Under the pieces are notes generated by a model that was not told the DNA's origin, ran no database searches, and saw only the letters and a list, made by a program, of their open reading frames with translations. A program made the position numbers and the translations under genes. Positions 25,283 to 33,652 of a stretch of 35,709 nt of DNA are shown here, in pieces. The DNA comes from JBOFDK01 sp051650305 (lineage in GTDB: Bacteria; Bacillota; Clostridia; Lachnospirales; Cellulosilyticaceae), in the NCBI GenBank assembly GCA_051650305.1, contig JBOFIT010000081.1, positions 1 to 35,709 of the forward strand, written 5' to 3'. Every line of letters starts with the position of its first letter. Position 1 is the stretch's first letter.

Positions 25283-25344
25283 CTCTAACTCCTTTAATGC
25301 ACGAAGGTTGTTTTATATATATGAGAGCAAACATATGTTCATAC

Positions 25345-25857
25345 CTACAAATACAGCGGACAAGCGCGTTTTGTGACTAAAAGATCCACGCCATAACAAA
25401 GTATGAGCATGGTTAATGTAAAAAGTTGCTGAATAAAAGTCAGCTTGTACACAACTACCGCTAATACTGGATGGATAAATAAAGCGACGACACAAGAAAG
25501 CACACACCATATACAAGCAAAATCTAGGCATACATACCCCTTGATCTGTAGCTTACGACTACGGTAGTCCCATAGCCTTGTATGATATTTCTTGTCTAAA
25601 AACCATCCGACCATATACTCTAATACTGTAACGGCTACGGCACTTGCAAGTGCAGCGCCTATAATGCTTTCTATACGCCCAAAGCAATAAACAATAAGTA
25701 CTGCACAGCCACCATAAAGTGGCAAAAAGTACTGTGTATACGTCCCTCTCCTACGGACCCATCGTTGCTGTTTAAAGGATGCATAAGCAGTCTCCAGCAC
25801 CCAACCTAAAAAGCTATAGCAGAAAAAATAAATACATAAAGGCACTAGTCCCTCCAT
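25345..25857 (-). CDS. Putative ABC_trans_CmpB-type membrane protein
   Basis: This 170-aa integral membrane protein matches the pattern of the CmpB (PF06541-type) family common in Clostridia: an N-terminal span with FCYSFLGWVLET, a basic RRRGTYTQYFLPLYGG stretch, then VLEYMVGWFLDKKYHTRLWDY and further spans, four to five in all. The biochemical role of the family is not established; the ABC label is historical. I set the start at 25857, since AAAGGGGAGACAG lies just before it; the frame is open to 25914. It lies 61 bp after the nucleotidase gene and 62 bp before the vWA gene, with no terminator in either gap, so a three-gene operon is likely. Confidence 0.82.
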   Translation of the reverse strand: MEGLVPLCIYFFCYSFLGWVLETAYASFKQQRWVRRRGTYTQYFLPLYGGCAVLIVYCFGRIESIIGAALASAVAVTVLEYMVGWFLDKKYHTRLWDYRSRKLQIKGYVCLDFACIWCVLSCVVALFIHPVLAVVVYKLTFIQQLFTLTMLILCYGVDLLVTKRACPLYL

Positions 25858-25918
25858 ACTGTCTCCCCTTTCTTTTAAGGGTAGTATGCCAAGTCTAGTG
25901 CCTACTTTATACACATTC

Positions 25919-27811
25919 TTATTTTTTTCGCTTCTTCTTTACAATGATAACTACGATCCCAACTATAAGGAGAATGATAGCCCCACCTATGCCGTACACC
26001 ATCCATGCAAATCCATTGGGATTTTTCATAATAGCCATAAACGAATGATTATCATCTACTACTTTACGCCCTTCCAAGTCAGCATAGCGGGCTGGTAATT
26101 GGGCGACACCATCTACTTTCTCAAAAGACTGCATGTAGTCTGCAAGTGCCACCCACTCTTTCACTTCCCTACCTGTTTTTTTGTCGGTAATGATGTGCTT
26201 CTCAAAATCTTCAATAGGCTTACCATCTTTATCTTTCGGTACGATAGATAAAATGCCAAAAGACTGCTCCCCTACTAGTGAAAGCATCTGTGCCGAGTAA
26301 AGCCCTGCTGTTATGCGGTATAATTTTTCATCTTCTATAGGCTGTGGTTGCCCCTTCTCATCTAGGAGATAAGCATCTGTCACTTTATTAAACATTAAGC
26401 GATTAGGATTAAACGTAAAGTTCATTCCTGACATATACAACTGTGCTACTGACATAATGGGTGCTATGGAAGCATCTACTTCACAGATGGTTTTTAGTTC
26501 CTTCCCTGTCACATAAGCCGATACTAGCGGATAGCCAGATACACCATCTGCACCTATGCCTAGTGAACTTACACGAAAGACGTCTTCTACACCAATGTTT
26601 CCTGGTATAAAGCTTCCTCTAATAACGCCATTTGGTACGATAGCTACATCCACTGGTATCCAGTCGTCACCTTCTGCTTCTTTAATGGCATACTTATAAG
26701 CATCCGTAATGAGATTGCCAAGCCTTAACTCCCCATGCTGTGCACCAATCTTACTACTTTCTTCAAAGCCATAGGCTGCGAAGGCTACTGTTTCATTTGA
26801 TTTAAATCCGAAGTGACTCAAGTAGTTTTTTTCTACTTCCTCACTAAAGTACTGTATGCGTTCTGTTACCGCTGTGTCCTCTGCCACCTTCTCACCCACA
26901 TCTAGCAACTGATACTCTGCAAGCGCCCATTTCTTATCTGACGTTTGATTCAGCTGAAGTTTTCCGAGATACTCACCGTTTTCTCCTGAAGACACAATGA
27001 GTGTATTGCCCACTTGTATGGGTTCTTCTAACGTCGTATGGGTGTGCCCACTGATGATGACATCGATGCCTGGCACTTCTTTGGCGAGCTTTTCATCTTC
27101 TGATTTTTTCTTATTTGCTTTGGTTCCTGAATGGGATAAACAAACAATCATATCTACTTTTTCATTTTGTAAAGCTTCTACCCTTTGCTTTGCTTCTTCG
27201 ATAGGATCTAAGAAAGTGACGTCTGCCATGGGTGCATTGGAAGCCGCTTCAACGCCCATTAACCCAAAAACACCTATTTTAAACCCTTCTTTTTCTACGA
27301 TGGTATACGGCTTCACACCATAGTCTGTCATGGCGCTTTGCAAATCAGTAGGTATATCGGTGATATTCGATGCCACAAGTGTTGGCACCTGCTCCCCACT
27401 AGCTACAGCTGCTTCTAACATCTCTGTAAGCCCTTTGTTTCTATAATCAAACTCATGATTTCCTAAAGTTACCACATCATATCCCATCTGCCCCATCAAG
27501 CGAAGTTCTGGTGCATGAGTATTGTAAATCGTCTGAAAAACAGTCCCCATAGAAAAGTCCCCTGCATCAACGACCAGCACATCACTTCCTTTTGCACGTT
27601 CCTCATCTATAAGTGTCTTAAGCTTACTATACCCTCCCCTTTGTAGCACCTGCCCATCCACCGCATCTTGCTGTGGTACGAAATGATCATGCATATCATG
27701 GGTAAACAGAATGGTTACCCCCTTGTCCTCTGCAAAGACATTCAAACATACTATCAAGCACATGATGATACAACTCATTACTGGTATCCATTGTTTTATT
27801 CTCTTTTTCAT
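25919..27811 (-). CDS. Membrane-anchored bifunctional metallophosphatase/5'-nucleotidase (UshA-like)
   Basis: This enzyme hydrolyses nucleotides or nucleotide sugars outside the cell. It is 630 aa with a signal peptide (basic start, hydrophobic 9-25, likely cut near AFA-type LNVFA-E), a calcineurin-like metallophosphatase domain with the two-metal ligands in THDMHDH, DAGDFSMG, GNHEFD and SGHTHT, and a C-terminal 5'-nucleotidase domain (about 335-540). A hydrophobic anchor (about 603-625) ends in KKKRKK, so the protein stays on the outer face of the membrane. No LPXTG motif is present. I chose ATG 27811, 6 nt after GGAGG; the GTG at 27817 overlaps the ribosome binding site too closely. It is divergent from the MATE gene. 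Confidence 0.93.
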   Translation of the reverse strand: MKKRIKQWIPVMSCIIMCLIVCLNVFAEDKGVTILFTHDMHDHFVPQQDAVDGQVLQRGGYSKLKTLIDEERAKGSDVLVVDAGDFSMGTVFQTIYNTHAPELRLMGQMGYDVVTLGNHEFDYRNKGLTEMLEAAVASGEQVPTLVASNITDIPTDLQSAMTDYGVKPYTIVEKEGFKIGVFGLMGVEAASNAPMADVTFLDPIEEAKQRVEALQNEKVDMIVCLSHSGTKANKKKSEDEKLAKEVPGIDVIISGHTHTTLEEPIQVGNTLIVSSGENGEYLGKLQLNQTSDKKWALAEYQLLDVGEKVAEDTAVTERIQYFSEEVEKNYLSHFGFKSNETVAFAAYGFEESSKIGAQHGELRLGNLITDAYKYAIKEAEGDDWIPVDVAIVPNGVIRGSFIPGNIGVEDVFRVSSLGIGADGVSGYPLVSAYVTGKELKTICEVDASIAPIMSVAQLYMSGMNFTFNPNRLMFNKVTDAYLLDEKGQPQPIEDEKLYRITAGLYSAQMLSLVGEQSFGILSIVPKDKDGKPIEDFEKHIITDKKTGREVKEWVALADYMQSFEKVDGVAQLPARYADLEGRKVVDDNHSFMAIMKNPNGFAWMVYGIGGAIILLIVGIVVIIVKKKRKK

Positions 27812-28008
27812 CTTCACCCTCCCTCTTTTTATTTATTGTACCACGTAAATATTTTTATTTGTATGTACTTTTTTATTGTAGTATACTATTTAATTGAATG
27901 ACATCAGCTTTTTTTGTTTCATTAGACTATAAAACTTGGAGATGACTAAATATGGAGTTAGGATTAACCCGCTACTTTTCCTGTTCAAACATGGTGAAGG
28001 AGCATCAA

Positions 28009-29358
28009 ATGTTGGGAGCATGTCCTCCCTCAAAAGAAATTTACAAAAATACAATGAATCTAGCCTGGCCATCAGCTGTGGAAAGAATCCTTGTAAGTCT
28101 TGTAAGCGCCATTGATACAATGATGGTAGGTGGTCTAGGTGCTGGTGCGATTGCAGCCATCGGTATTACCCAGCAACCTACTTTTATTTTGCTAGCCATT
28201 ATCTTTTCCCTTAATGTAGGTGTAACGGCTATAGTGGCGAGACGCTTTGGCGCCAAAGATTTTGCCAGTGCCAATAAAACCCTTCGCCAATCTATCTTGC
28301 TGGTGGGCATACTTGCTTTCTTTATGGCATGTATCGGCTTCGTCTTTGCGGAACCAATCTTACGCTTTATGAATGCTGGTCCTGATATTTTACCTGATGC
28401 GACGGCTTACTTCCGTATCATCGTCATCGGTATGTGGTTCAATGCCTTAAGCCTTAATATCAATGCTGCCCAACGTGGTGCTGGTAATACCCGTATTGCT
28501 ATGTATACCAATATCAGTGCCAATCTGGTGAATTTATGTCTGAACTTCTTGCTCATTCATGGTCATCTAGGCTTCCCAGCACTGGGCGTTGTGGGTGCCG
28601 GCATCGCTACCGTCATCGGTAATATCGTTGCCTTTGGCATTGCTTTATCTGGTATTTTACGTTCTAAAACTGAACTGAAGTTCCACCGTGGGGAAAGTTG
28701 GAAACTAGACCTTCCTACTGTGAAAAATATCTTTGGGATCAGTAGCAGTGCCATGGTAGAGCAACTCTGTATGCGTGTAGGTTTCCTTGCTTATACACAG
28801 ATGATTGCAAACTTAGGAACCGTTGCTTTTGCAACCCACCAGATCTGTAACAATATCCTTAATATGACCTTTAGTGTCGGCGATGGTATGGGCATCGCTG
28901 CTTCTTCTCTCGTAGGTCGTAATCTAGGTGCCAAACGCCCTGACCTTTCCATGATTTATGGCAAGACAGCTCAGCGTATAGGCCTTATCTTTTCTAGTAT
29001 TTTAGTACTAATTTATCTGGTAGGACGTCATGGTCTTGTAGGGCTTTTCACAACAGAAGCAGATATTATCACCCTTGGTAGTACCATTATGCTCATTGTT
29101 GCCCTCGTGACACCACTTCAAATCTCACAGGTAGTCATCTCTGGCTCCTTAAGAGGTGCTGGAGATACCAAGTTCGTAGCAGGTACTTCGTTCATTAGTA
29201 TTTTAGTCATTCGACCTATCATTACTTTTGCACTCTGCTACGGTTTAGGGCTCGGTCTTTTCGGTGCGTGGATTGCACTGCTTCTTGACCAAGCACTTCG
29301 TCTGCTCATTAATATCATTCGTTTTTCAAGCGGCAAATGGACAACGCTCCAAATCTAA
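28009..29358 (+). CDS. MATE family efflux transporter
   Basis: MATE proteins export drugs and cationic compounds using Na+ or H+ gradients. The protein is 449 aa with twelve expected spans in two homologous halves; family features include AWPSAVERILVSLVSAIDTMMVGG in the first helices and SGSLRGAGDTKF in the second half, matching the N-half AQRGAGNTRI. I chose ATG 28009, with AAGGAG 6 nt upstream, which gives the usual length. A frame-opening ATG at 27952 would add 19 polar residues and has only a distant GGAG. No MarR- or TetR-type regulator is adjacent. Confidence 0.92.
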   Translation: MLGACPPSKEIYKNTMNLAWPSAVERILVSLVSAIDTMMVGGLGAGAIAAIGITQQPTFILLAIIFSLNVGVTAIVARRFGAKDFASANKTLRQSILLVGILAFFMACIGFVFAEPILRFMNAGPDILPDATAYFRIIVIGMWFNALSLNINAAQRGAGNTRIAMYTNISANLVNLCLNFLLIHGHLGFPALGVVGAGIATVIGNIVAFGIALSGILRSKTELKFHRGESWKLDLPTVKNIFGISSSAMVEQLCMRVGFLAYTQMIANLGTVAFATHQICNNILNMTFSVGDGMGIAASSLVGRNLGAKRPDLSMIYGKTAQRIGLIFSSILVLIYLVGRHGLVGLFTTEADIITLGSTIMLIVALVTPLQISQVVISGSLRGAGDTKFVAGTSFISILVIRPIITFALCYGLGLGLFGAWIALLLDQALRLLINIIRFSSGKWTTLQI

Positions 29359-29359
29359 T

Positions 29360-29408
29360 AACTTACTTAAAGGCCATGGAAACATTCTCCATGGCCTTTA
29401 AGTAAGTT
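29360..29408. repeat. 21-bp perfect inverted repeat between MATE and helD-like genes
   Basis: Positions 29360-29380 pair perfectly with 29388-29408 around a 7-nt loop. It directly follows the MATE stop codon, and its right arm contains the stop codon of the converging gene (29407-29409). It probably works as a shared terminator, but neither strand has a proper T run after the stem. Confidence 0.75.
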
Positions 29409-31629
29409 AAAATTTTAAAAGAGGTGTCACCTCTTCAGTCGCAAAGAAGTTTAAGCGATGAAGCGCTCTTGTACTTGCAATGTAAAGGAGCTGCTTATCA
29501 AATCCATGGTGATACGCTTTAGCATTCACATCTGCCACAAGTACCCCATCAAATTCAAGTCCCTTCGCCATATAGATTGGGAGCACCACGATGCCTTTTT
29601 CAAGTACCACATCTTCTTCTGTAAGCATACGTAGCGTTACTAGGTGCTGTAAAGCTTCGTAGAGTCCCCTTGCTTCTCTGGCTGTCTTTGTAAGAATCGC
29701 TATCGTCTCATACCCTTCTCTTTCGTAAGTCTCAAGGCATTTTACCATCGCTTCATACATTTGTTCCTTGGTGTCATAAGTCATAAGTTTAGGTGCTTCA
29801 TCATGTCTTTCAAAAGCAATACCACCATCATCAACATCTCTTAATGCTTTACTAAAGGCATTAATCTCATAGGACGAACGGTAACTTTTGTTAAGACTTA
29901 AAGTAAGAGCATGCTTTGGCTGTATAATCTGAATGATTTGGTCGTATAAATCCATTTTTTCTTGTTTTTCAATGGTTTGACCGATATCCCCCAGTACTGT
30001 ATACTGTGCACCTTTAAAAAGTCGTGCCAATACATGATACTGCAGTGGATAATAATCCTGAGCTTCATCAATAACTACCTGTCGTATCTGCCCAAAGTGG
30101 GTGGTACCTTCTATCTTAAGTTTAAGATAAAGAAGTGCCATTCCATCTTCATATGGTATCCATTCACTCCCTAAGCTCTTTAATGTATAGCTTGCCAGAC
30201 TTTTCATATTTGGGGGTAAGTCTAGCCCTTCTGCTAACTTTTCCAAAAGTTTGTGATCGCTGAATAAACGTCGATAAAGCCTCATGATATCTACATAGGT
30301 AAACGCTTTCATCGTATGGATGACATTTTGTTTGTAGTCTCCTAGTATACGTGCTACTGCACGCTCCTCTTCAAACTCCTGCCCGCCTTCTTCCTGTACG
30401 CGTCTGTACACTTCTTCTCGCTTTTCTTTTTCTAGATGCTCTACTTTTGTCAGTAGACGCTTCTCGATACGATTTAAGCGTTTCCCTATAGGCATCCCTA
30501 TAGCATTATTTAAAAATCCTTTTCTCAAGGCTTCCTTCGTTTCTAATAACTCACCGTCATAATACATATCCTTAAAAGCAATAAGCTTTGTCTCATAATA
30601 ATCCACGAGGCGATCGAGTAAAGTGACAAAGACTTCACTCCCCTTAAAGGCAATGGTTCGTCTTACTTGATCTCTGTTTTTACTACTTATGATGTACTCA
30701 ATCTGACGATTGCGATTGTACATTCTTAGTTGCTTCCCAAAGTATGTAGAGACAATCTCCTCCATGGTCAGGTGACTTACATTCTTCTCGCCAAGCTCTG
30801 GCAATACATTAGCGATATATTCTGCAAAAAGTTGGTTTGGTGAGATAATGACAATGTTATTATGATTGAGACCTTCTTCTAAGCGGTCATACAGCAAGTA
30901 AGCTACACGGTGCATAGCGATGGAGGTCTTACCACTTCCAGCTACACCTTGCACGATGAGCAGGTCATTCTCTCTGTCTCTAATGATTTGGTCCTGCTCT
31001 TTTTGAATGCTTTCAACGATATTCTTCATATGATTCGATGCATTCTTACCTAGTGCTTGATGTAAAATCTCATCGGTAATGGTGACATTGCAATCAAAAA
31101 AGTACTGTAAATGCCCACCCTGTATCTCGTATTGTCTTTTCAGTGAGACTTCTCCGTGCATCGTTCCACCCGGCGCTCTGTAACTAGCCTTACCAAGTTC
31201 ACTACGATAAAAAATACTGGAAATAGGCGCACGCCAGTCATAGACCAATACTTCATAGGTCTCATCATTCATGGCATTATGATACCCTACGTAGATTCTC
31301 TCCTTAAGCTCCCCTTCTTCCGTAAAGTCAAAACGACCAAAGTAAGGTTTTTGTTGCATTTTTTCATAGGTGTGAAGCTGCTCTTTTCTATGCTTATACT
31401 TGGAGGTCTCTATGGCTTCTAAAGTCACGTATTGATTAAGCTCTGCCGCACGTTCTAAGTCATCACTACTTCTTGATCCTTCTAGCCACATTTCTTTTCT
31501 TATATCTACAAGGGCTTTTTTTTGCTTCTCTATATGCCCATCACTTTTTATAAGTTCGTCTTTTAAGAAGTTTTGTACTTTTTCAAGATAAGCACTTTCT
31601 TCTTGGAATTGTTCGTCATAATAAGCCAT
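29407..31629 (-). CDS. helD: HelD-like UvrD/Rep superfamily 1 helicase
   Basis: HelD is an ATPase of superfamily 1 that binds RNA polymerase and helps recycle it from stalled complexes. The 740-aa protein has the HelD layout: an N-terminal helical arm (about 1-95) of charged coiled coil, then DWRAPISSIFY (131-141) typical of the family, Walker A GVAGSGKT (228-235), a large insertion, Walker B VVIDEAQD (518-525), and the late helicase motifs YMAKGLEFDGVLV and LLYIASTRALH (716-725). It lacks the full helicase domains 1B/2B of UvrD. AAGGAG stands before the ATG. It is a single gene, divergent from the small exporter-like gene at 31741. Confidence 0.92.
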   Translation of the reverse strand: MAYYDEQFQEESAYLEKVQNFLKDELIKSDGHIEKQKKALVDIRKEMWLEGSRSSDDLERAAELNQYVTLEAIETSKYKHRKEQLHTYEKMQQKPYFGRFDFTEEGELKERIYVGYHNAMNDETYEVLVYDWRAPISSIFYRSELGKASYRAPGGTMHGEVSLKRQYEIQGGHLQYFFDCNVTITDEILHQALGKNASNHMKNIVESIQKEQDQIIRDRENDLLIVQGVAGSGKTSIAMHRVAYLLYDRLEEGLNHNNIVIISPNQLFAEYIANVLPELGEKNVSHLTMEEIVSTYFGKQLRMYNRNRQIEYIISSKNRDQVRRTIAFKGSEVFVTLLDRLVDYYETKLIAFKDMYYDGELLETKEALRKGFLNNAIGMPIGKRLNRIEKRLLTKVEHLEKEKREEVYRRVQEEGGQEFEEERAVARILGDYKQNVIHTMKAFTYVDIMRLYRRLFSDHKLLEKLAEGLDLPPNMKSLASYTLKSLGSEWIPYEDGMALLYLKLKIEGTTHFGQIRQVVIDEAQDYYPLQYHVLARLFKGAQYTVLGDIGQTIEKQEKMDLYDQIIQIIQPKHALTLSLNKSYRSSYEINAFSKALRDVDDGGIAFERHDEAPKLMTYDTKEQMYEAMVKCLETYEREGYETIAILTKTAREARGLYEALQHLVTLRMLTEEDVVLEKGIVVLPIYMAKGLEFDGVLVADVNAKAYHHGFDKQLLYIASTRALHRLNFFATEEVTPLLKF

Positions 31630-31677
31630 CTTTTTCTCCTTCTTTTTCTTTATCTCACTTATTTTACTCTTTTTTAC

Positions 31678-31705
31678 TTTACATTCCTAGCTTGTTTATT
31701 ATAAT
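31678..31705 (+). promoter_or_regulatory. Promoter of the aromatic-acid-exporter-like gene
   Basis: TTTACA (31678-31683) and TATAAT (31700-31705) are 16 bp apart, 36 bp before the ATG at 31741; GAAGGTG serves as the ribosome binding site. Confidence 0.75.
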
Positions 31706-31740
31706 AATGATAGAACTTAACTTTAATTTGAAGGTGACTT

Positions 31741-32271
31741 ATGAAATTTAAAATAGGTATGCGAACATTAAAAACTTTGATTGCCGTTGCAATCTGTATT
31801 CTTTCTCTTGCACTTATGGGTGTGGATAGTCCTTTTTTTGCATGTATTGCAACCATCTTTGTGATTCAAGGTGATAAAGATAATTCCATTAACAATGCTA
31901 AAAATCGTGTATGGGGAACTGCCTTCGGTGCACTTATTTCCAACATCGTTTTGTTTTGTCTAAGCTTTCTGCCTTACAATGCTTATGTGCAAACCATTGT
32001 CACATGCTTAAGTATTTTCCTCCTTATCCAAGTGGCTACGTACTTCAATAAGCCTATGGCGATTTTCCCTGGATGCATCGTACTTTGTGCGATTCTTTGC
32101 ACCACTACGAATATCCAGGTGCCTGTCATTTATGGTATCAAGCGTACGCTTCATACCCTTTATGGGGCACTTATCGGACTTGGGGTGAATCTTTACTTCT
32201 TCCCATATAATCCTCAAGTGGATACCCCTTTTACCGAATCGGTAGAAGCGGACTTTGATACTTCTCTTTAA
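31741..32271 (+). CDS. Small aromatic acid exporter / FUSC-like membrane protein
   Basis: This 176-aa membrane protein resembles the N-terminal half of aromatic acid exporter (ArAE/FUSC) proteins: MRTLKTLIAVAICILSLAL, then FFACIATIFVIQGDKDNS and a long NRVWGTAFGALIS helix, with about five to six spans in total. The family exports aromatic carboxylates in some bacteria; many Firmicute members, like this one, lack the C-terminal cytoplasmic domain, and their substrate is unknown. It stops cleanly at a hairpin terminator, so it looks like a complete short form rather than a truncation. Confidence 0.85.
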   Translation: MKFKIGMRTLKTLIAVAICILSLALMGVDSPFFACIATIFVIQGDKDNSINNAKNRVWGTAFGALISNIVLFCLSFLPYNAYVQTIVTCLSIFLLIQVATYFNKPMAIFPGCIVLCAILCTTTNIQVPVIYGIKRTLHTLYGALIGLGVNLYFFPYNPQVDTPFTESVEADFDTSL

Positions 32272-32303
32272 TAAAAGGCGTGCCTTATGGCATGCCTTTT
32301 ATT
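32270..32303. terminator. Bidirectional terminator between the exporter-like gene and trxB
   Basis: Positions 32270-32284 pair with 32289-32303 (15 bp, one G.U) around TTAT. T-rich tails exist on both strands and the stop codons of the two converging genes lie at its edges (32271, 32285). Confidence 0.87.
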
Positions 32304-33235
32304 GATTGCTCCAGTAAGTATTTTTCTGCTTCGTACACACTCACTGCCCCATCTGCAGCAGCCGTAAGAATCTGCCTTAATGGTTTTTGTCTTACATCCC
32401 CAATGGCAAAGATCCCCTCACATGATGTATGGCAGTCTTCTCCTGCTATAATATACCCTTCACTATCCAGAGCTAGGAGCCCTTTCACCCCTTCGGTTGA
32501 AGGATTACTCCCTACTGCTACAAAAACACCTTTTACGGGCAGATGTGTCATTTCATTAGTCTTTACATTTTTAACTTCAATACCTTCTAAGACATCGCTT
32601 TTTTCTAATTTTTCTATCACTGAATCCCAGAGGACTTCTACTTGAGAGTTAGCTAATTGTAGTTGCAACGTCTTATTCGCCTTTAGCTCATTTCTGCGGT
32701 GTATGAGATATACCTTCTCTGCCATACGTTGAAGGTACAAAGCATCTTCTACAGCTTTATCCCCTCCGCCTACTACGGCTACCGTTTTGCCTTTAAAGAA
32801 TCCTCCATCACAAATAGCACAGTAAGACACACCTCTTCCCCATAAGTCTTCTTCGTGTTCTACCCCTAGTCGCTTTGGTGTAGCACCCATCCCTAAAATG
32901 ACGACCTTTGTCTCATAGATACGTTCACTGGTCTCTACATGCTTTACTTCCCCTAAATCTTCGATAGCTATAACTTCTTCAATGGATGGATGAATGCCAA
33001 ATTTTTTTGCATGCTCATACATATTCACTGATAATTGTGGCCCTGTTACTTCTAAGATTCCTAGATAATTATCTACCTCTTCTGTATTGAGTAATTGCCC
33101 ACCTTCAAAACCTTTCTCAAGCAACACCGCATCTAACTTTGCTCTCCCTGCATACACTGCTGCACTAAGCCCTGCTGGCCCCGCTCCTACAATAACGATA
33201 TCCGTTCTCACGCTTTCCATCTGCCTATTTTCCAC
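32285..33235 (-). CDS. trxB: Thioredoxin reductase
   Basis: This FAD enzyme reduces thioredoxin with NADPH in the cytoplasm. The 316-aa protein has the FAD motif GAGPAGLSAA (17-26), the redox pair CAIC (Cys139, Cys142; CATC in the classical enzyme), the NADPH-binding GGGDKAVEDALYL (156-168) with HRRNELKA, and the C-terminal FAD motif GIFAIGDVRQKPLRQI. A Lys replaces the usual Ser in the GGGDSA motif, which may affect cofactor preference; a ferredoxin-type reductase cannot be excluded. The start is GTG at 33235, with GAGG 4 nt upstream; an ATG five codons later is possible. No thioredoxin gene is adjacent. Confidence 0.92.
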   Translation of the reverse strand: MENRQMESVRTDIVIVGAGPAGLSAAVYAGRAKLDAVLLEKGFEGGQLLNTEEVDNYLGILEVTGPQLSVNMYEHAKKFGIHPSIEEVIAIEDLGEVKHVETSERIYETKVVILGMGATPKRLGVEHEEDLWGRGVSYCAICDGGFFKGKTVAVVGGGDKAVEDALYLQRMAEKVYLIHRRNELKANKTLQLQLANSQVEVLWDSVIEKLEKSDVLEGIEVKNVKTNEMTHLPVKGVFVAVGSNPSTEGVKGLLALDSEGYIIAGEDCHTSCEGIFAIGDVRQKPLRQILTAAADGAVSVYEAEKYLLEQSIKGMP

Positions 33236-33287
33236 TCTACCTCGCCCCTCTCTCCTTTGGGATTACTTACTTTTTTAAGTATACTGA

Positions 33288-33341
33288 GTATTCCCTAAAA
33301 TAGTACTTATTAAAAGTTTATGATAACCTTTTCGGGAATAC
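33288..33341. repeat. 8-bp inverted repeat pair in the trxB upstream region
   Basis: GTATTCCC (33288-33295) and GGGAATAC (33334-33341) are complementary arms 38 bp apart, both upstream of trxB. AGTATACT, a perfect 8-bp palindrome, lies beside the first arm (33278-33285). They may be regulator sites; no clear trxB promoter was found between them. Confidence 0.35.
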
Positions 33342-33366
33342 AATAAATTTCTTCAAAAAAACACTA

Positions 33367-33393
33367 GAACATACGTTCGATTTATGCTATACT
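33367..33393 (+). promoter_or_regulatory. LexA-type SOS box with extended -10 promoter
   Basis: GAAC-ATAC-GTTC (33367-33378) fits the Gram-positive LexA/DinR box (GAAC-RNRY-GTTC) at every defined base. TGCTATACT (33385-33393), an extended -10 box, begins 7 bp downstream, so bound repressor would cover the -35/spacer region. The start codon of the 39-codon gene is 46 bp past the -10. Confidence 0.65.
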
Positions 33394-33438
33394 ACGTTTA
33401 TCAAACAACTACGTATTGTATTTAAAGGAGAGTTATGT

Positions 33439-33558
33439 ATGAGCGTTTCGGGAAATATCAATGAAGTTTTAAAACAAATTCAATTACTTATTAAGCTTTA
33501 TGGAGATGCTACATTTACAGACCTACAAAAGACGGTTAACTTGCATCGTGTCCAGTAA
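33439..33558 (+). CDS. 39-aa small protein, probably SOS-regulated, unknown function
   Basis: A short frame runs from ATG 33439 to TAA 33556-33558, with AAAGGAG (33424-33430) 8 nt upstream. The predicted protein of 39 residues starts MSVSGNINEVLKQIQLLIK, is amphipathic and mostly helical at the start, has no membrane span and resembles nothing I recognise. It is enclosed by a complete transcription unit: a LexA-type box, an extended -10 box and a strong terminator 50 bp downstream, giving a transcript of about 240 nt. An overlapping ATG at 33435 encodes only nine codons. SOS-induced small proteins elsewhere are division inhibitors or toxins, but this one could also be a marker of a regulatory RNA. 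Confidence 0.55.
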   Translation: MSVSGNINEVLKQIQLLIKLYGDATFTDLQKTVNLHRVQ

Positions 33559-33607
33559 TTCAACTTCTGTTTAATCCAGAGAGTACTTCTCTATTCTGTA
33601 TAATTTT

Positions 33608-33643
33608 AGGCCTATTACACCACCCGTGTAATAGGCCTTTTTT
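33608..33643 (+). terminator. Terminator of the 39-codon gene
   Basis: AGGCCTATTACAC (33608-33620) pairs with GTGTAATAGGCCT (33626-33638) around CACCC, followed by a T run to 33643. The minus strand lacks a T run, so it serves the plus-strand transcript. Confidence 0.88.
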
Positions 33644-33652
33644 ACTATCATT

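Noticed and set aside
27952..28008. Upstream start for the MATE gene
   Set aside because: It would add 19 polar residues. AAGGAG sits 6 nt before ATG 28009, and the shorter protein has the usual MATE length.
33435..33464. Nine-codon frame starting at ATG 33435
   Set aside because: It overlaps the 39-codon frame, lies only 4 nt past the ribosome binding site and is too short to support; at most it could be a leader peptide.
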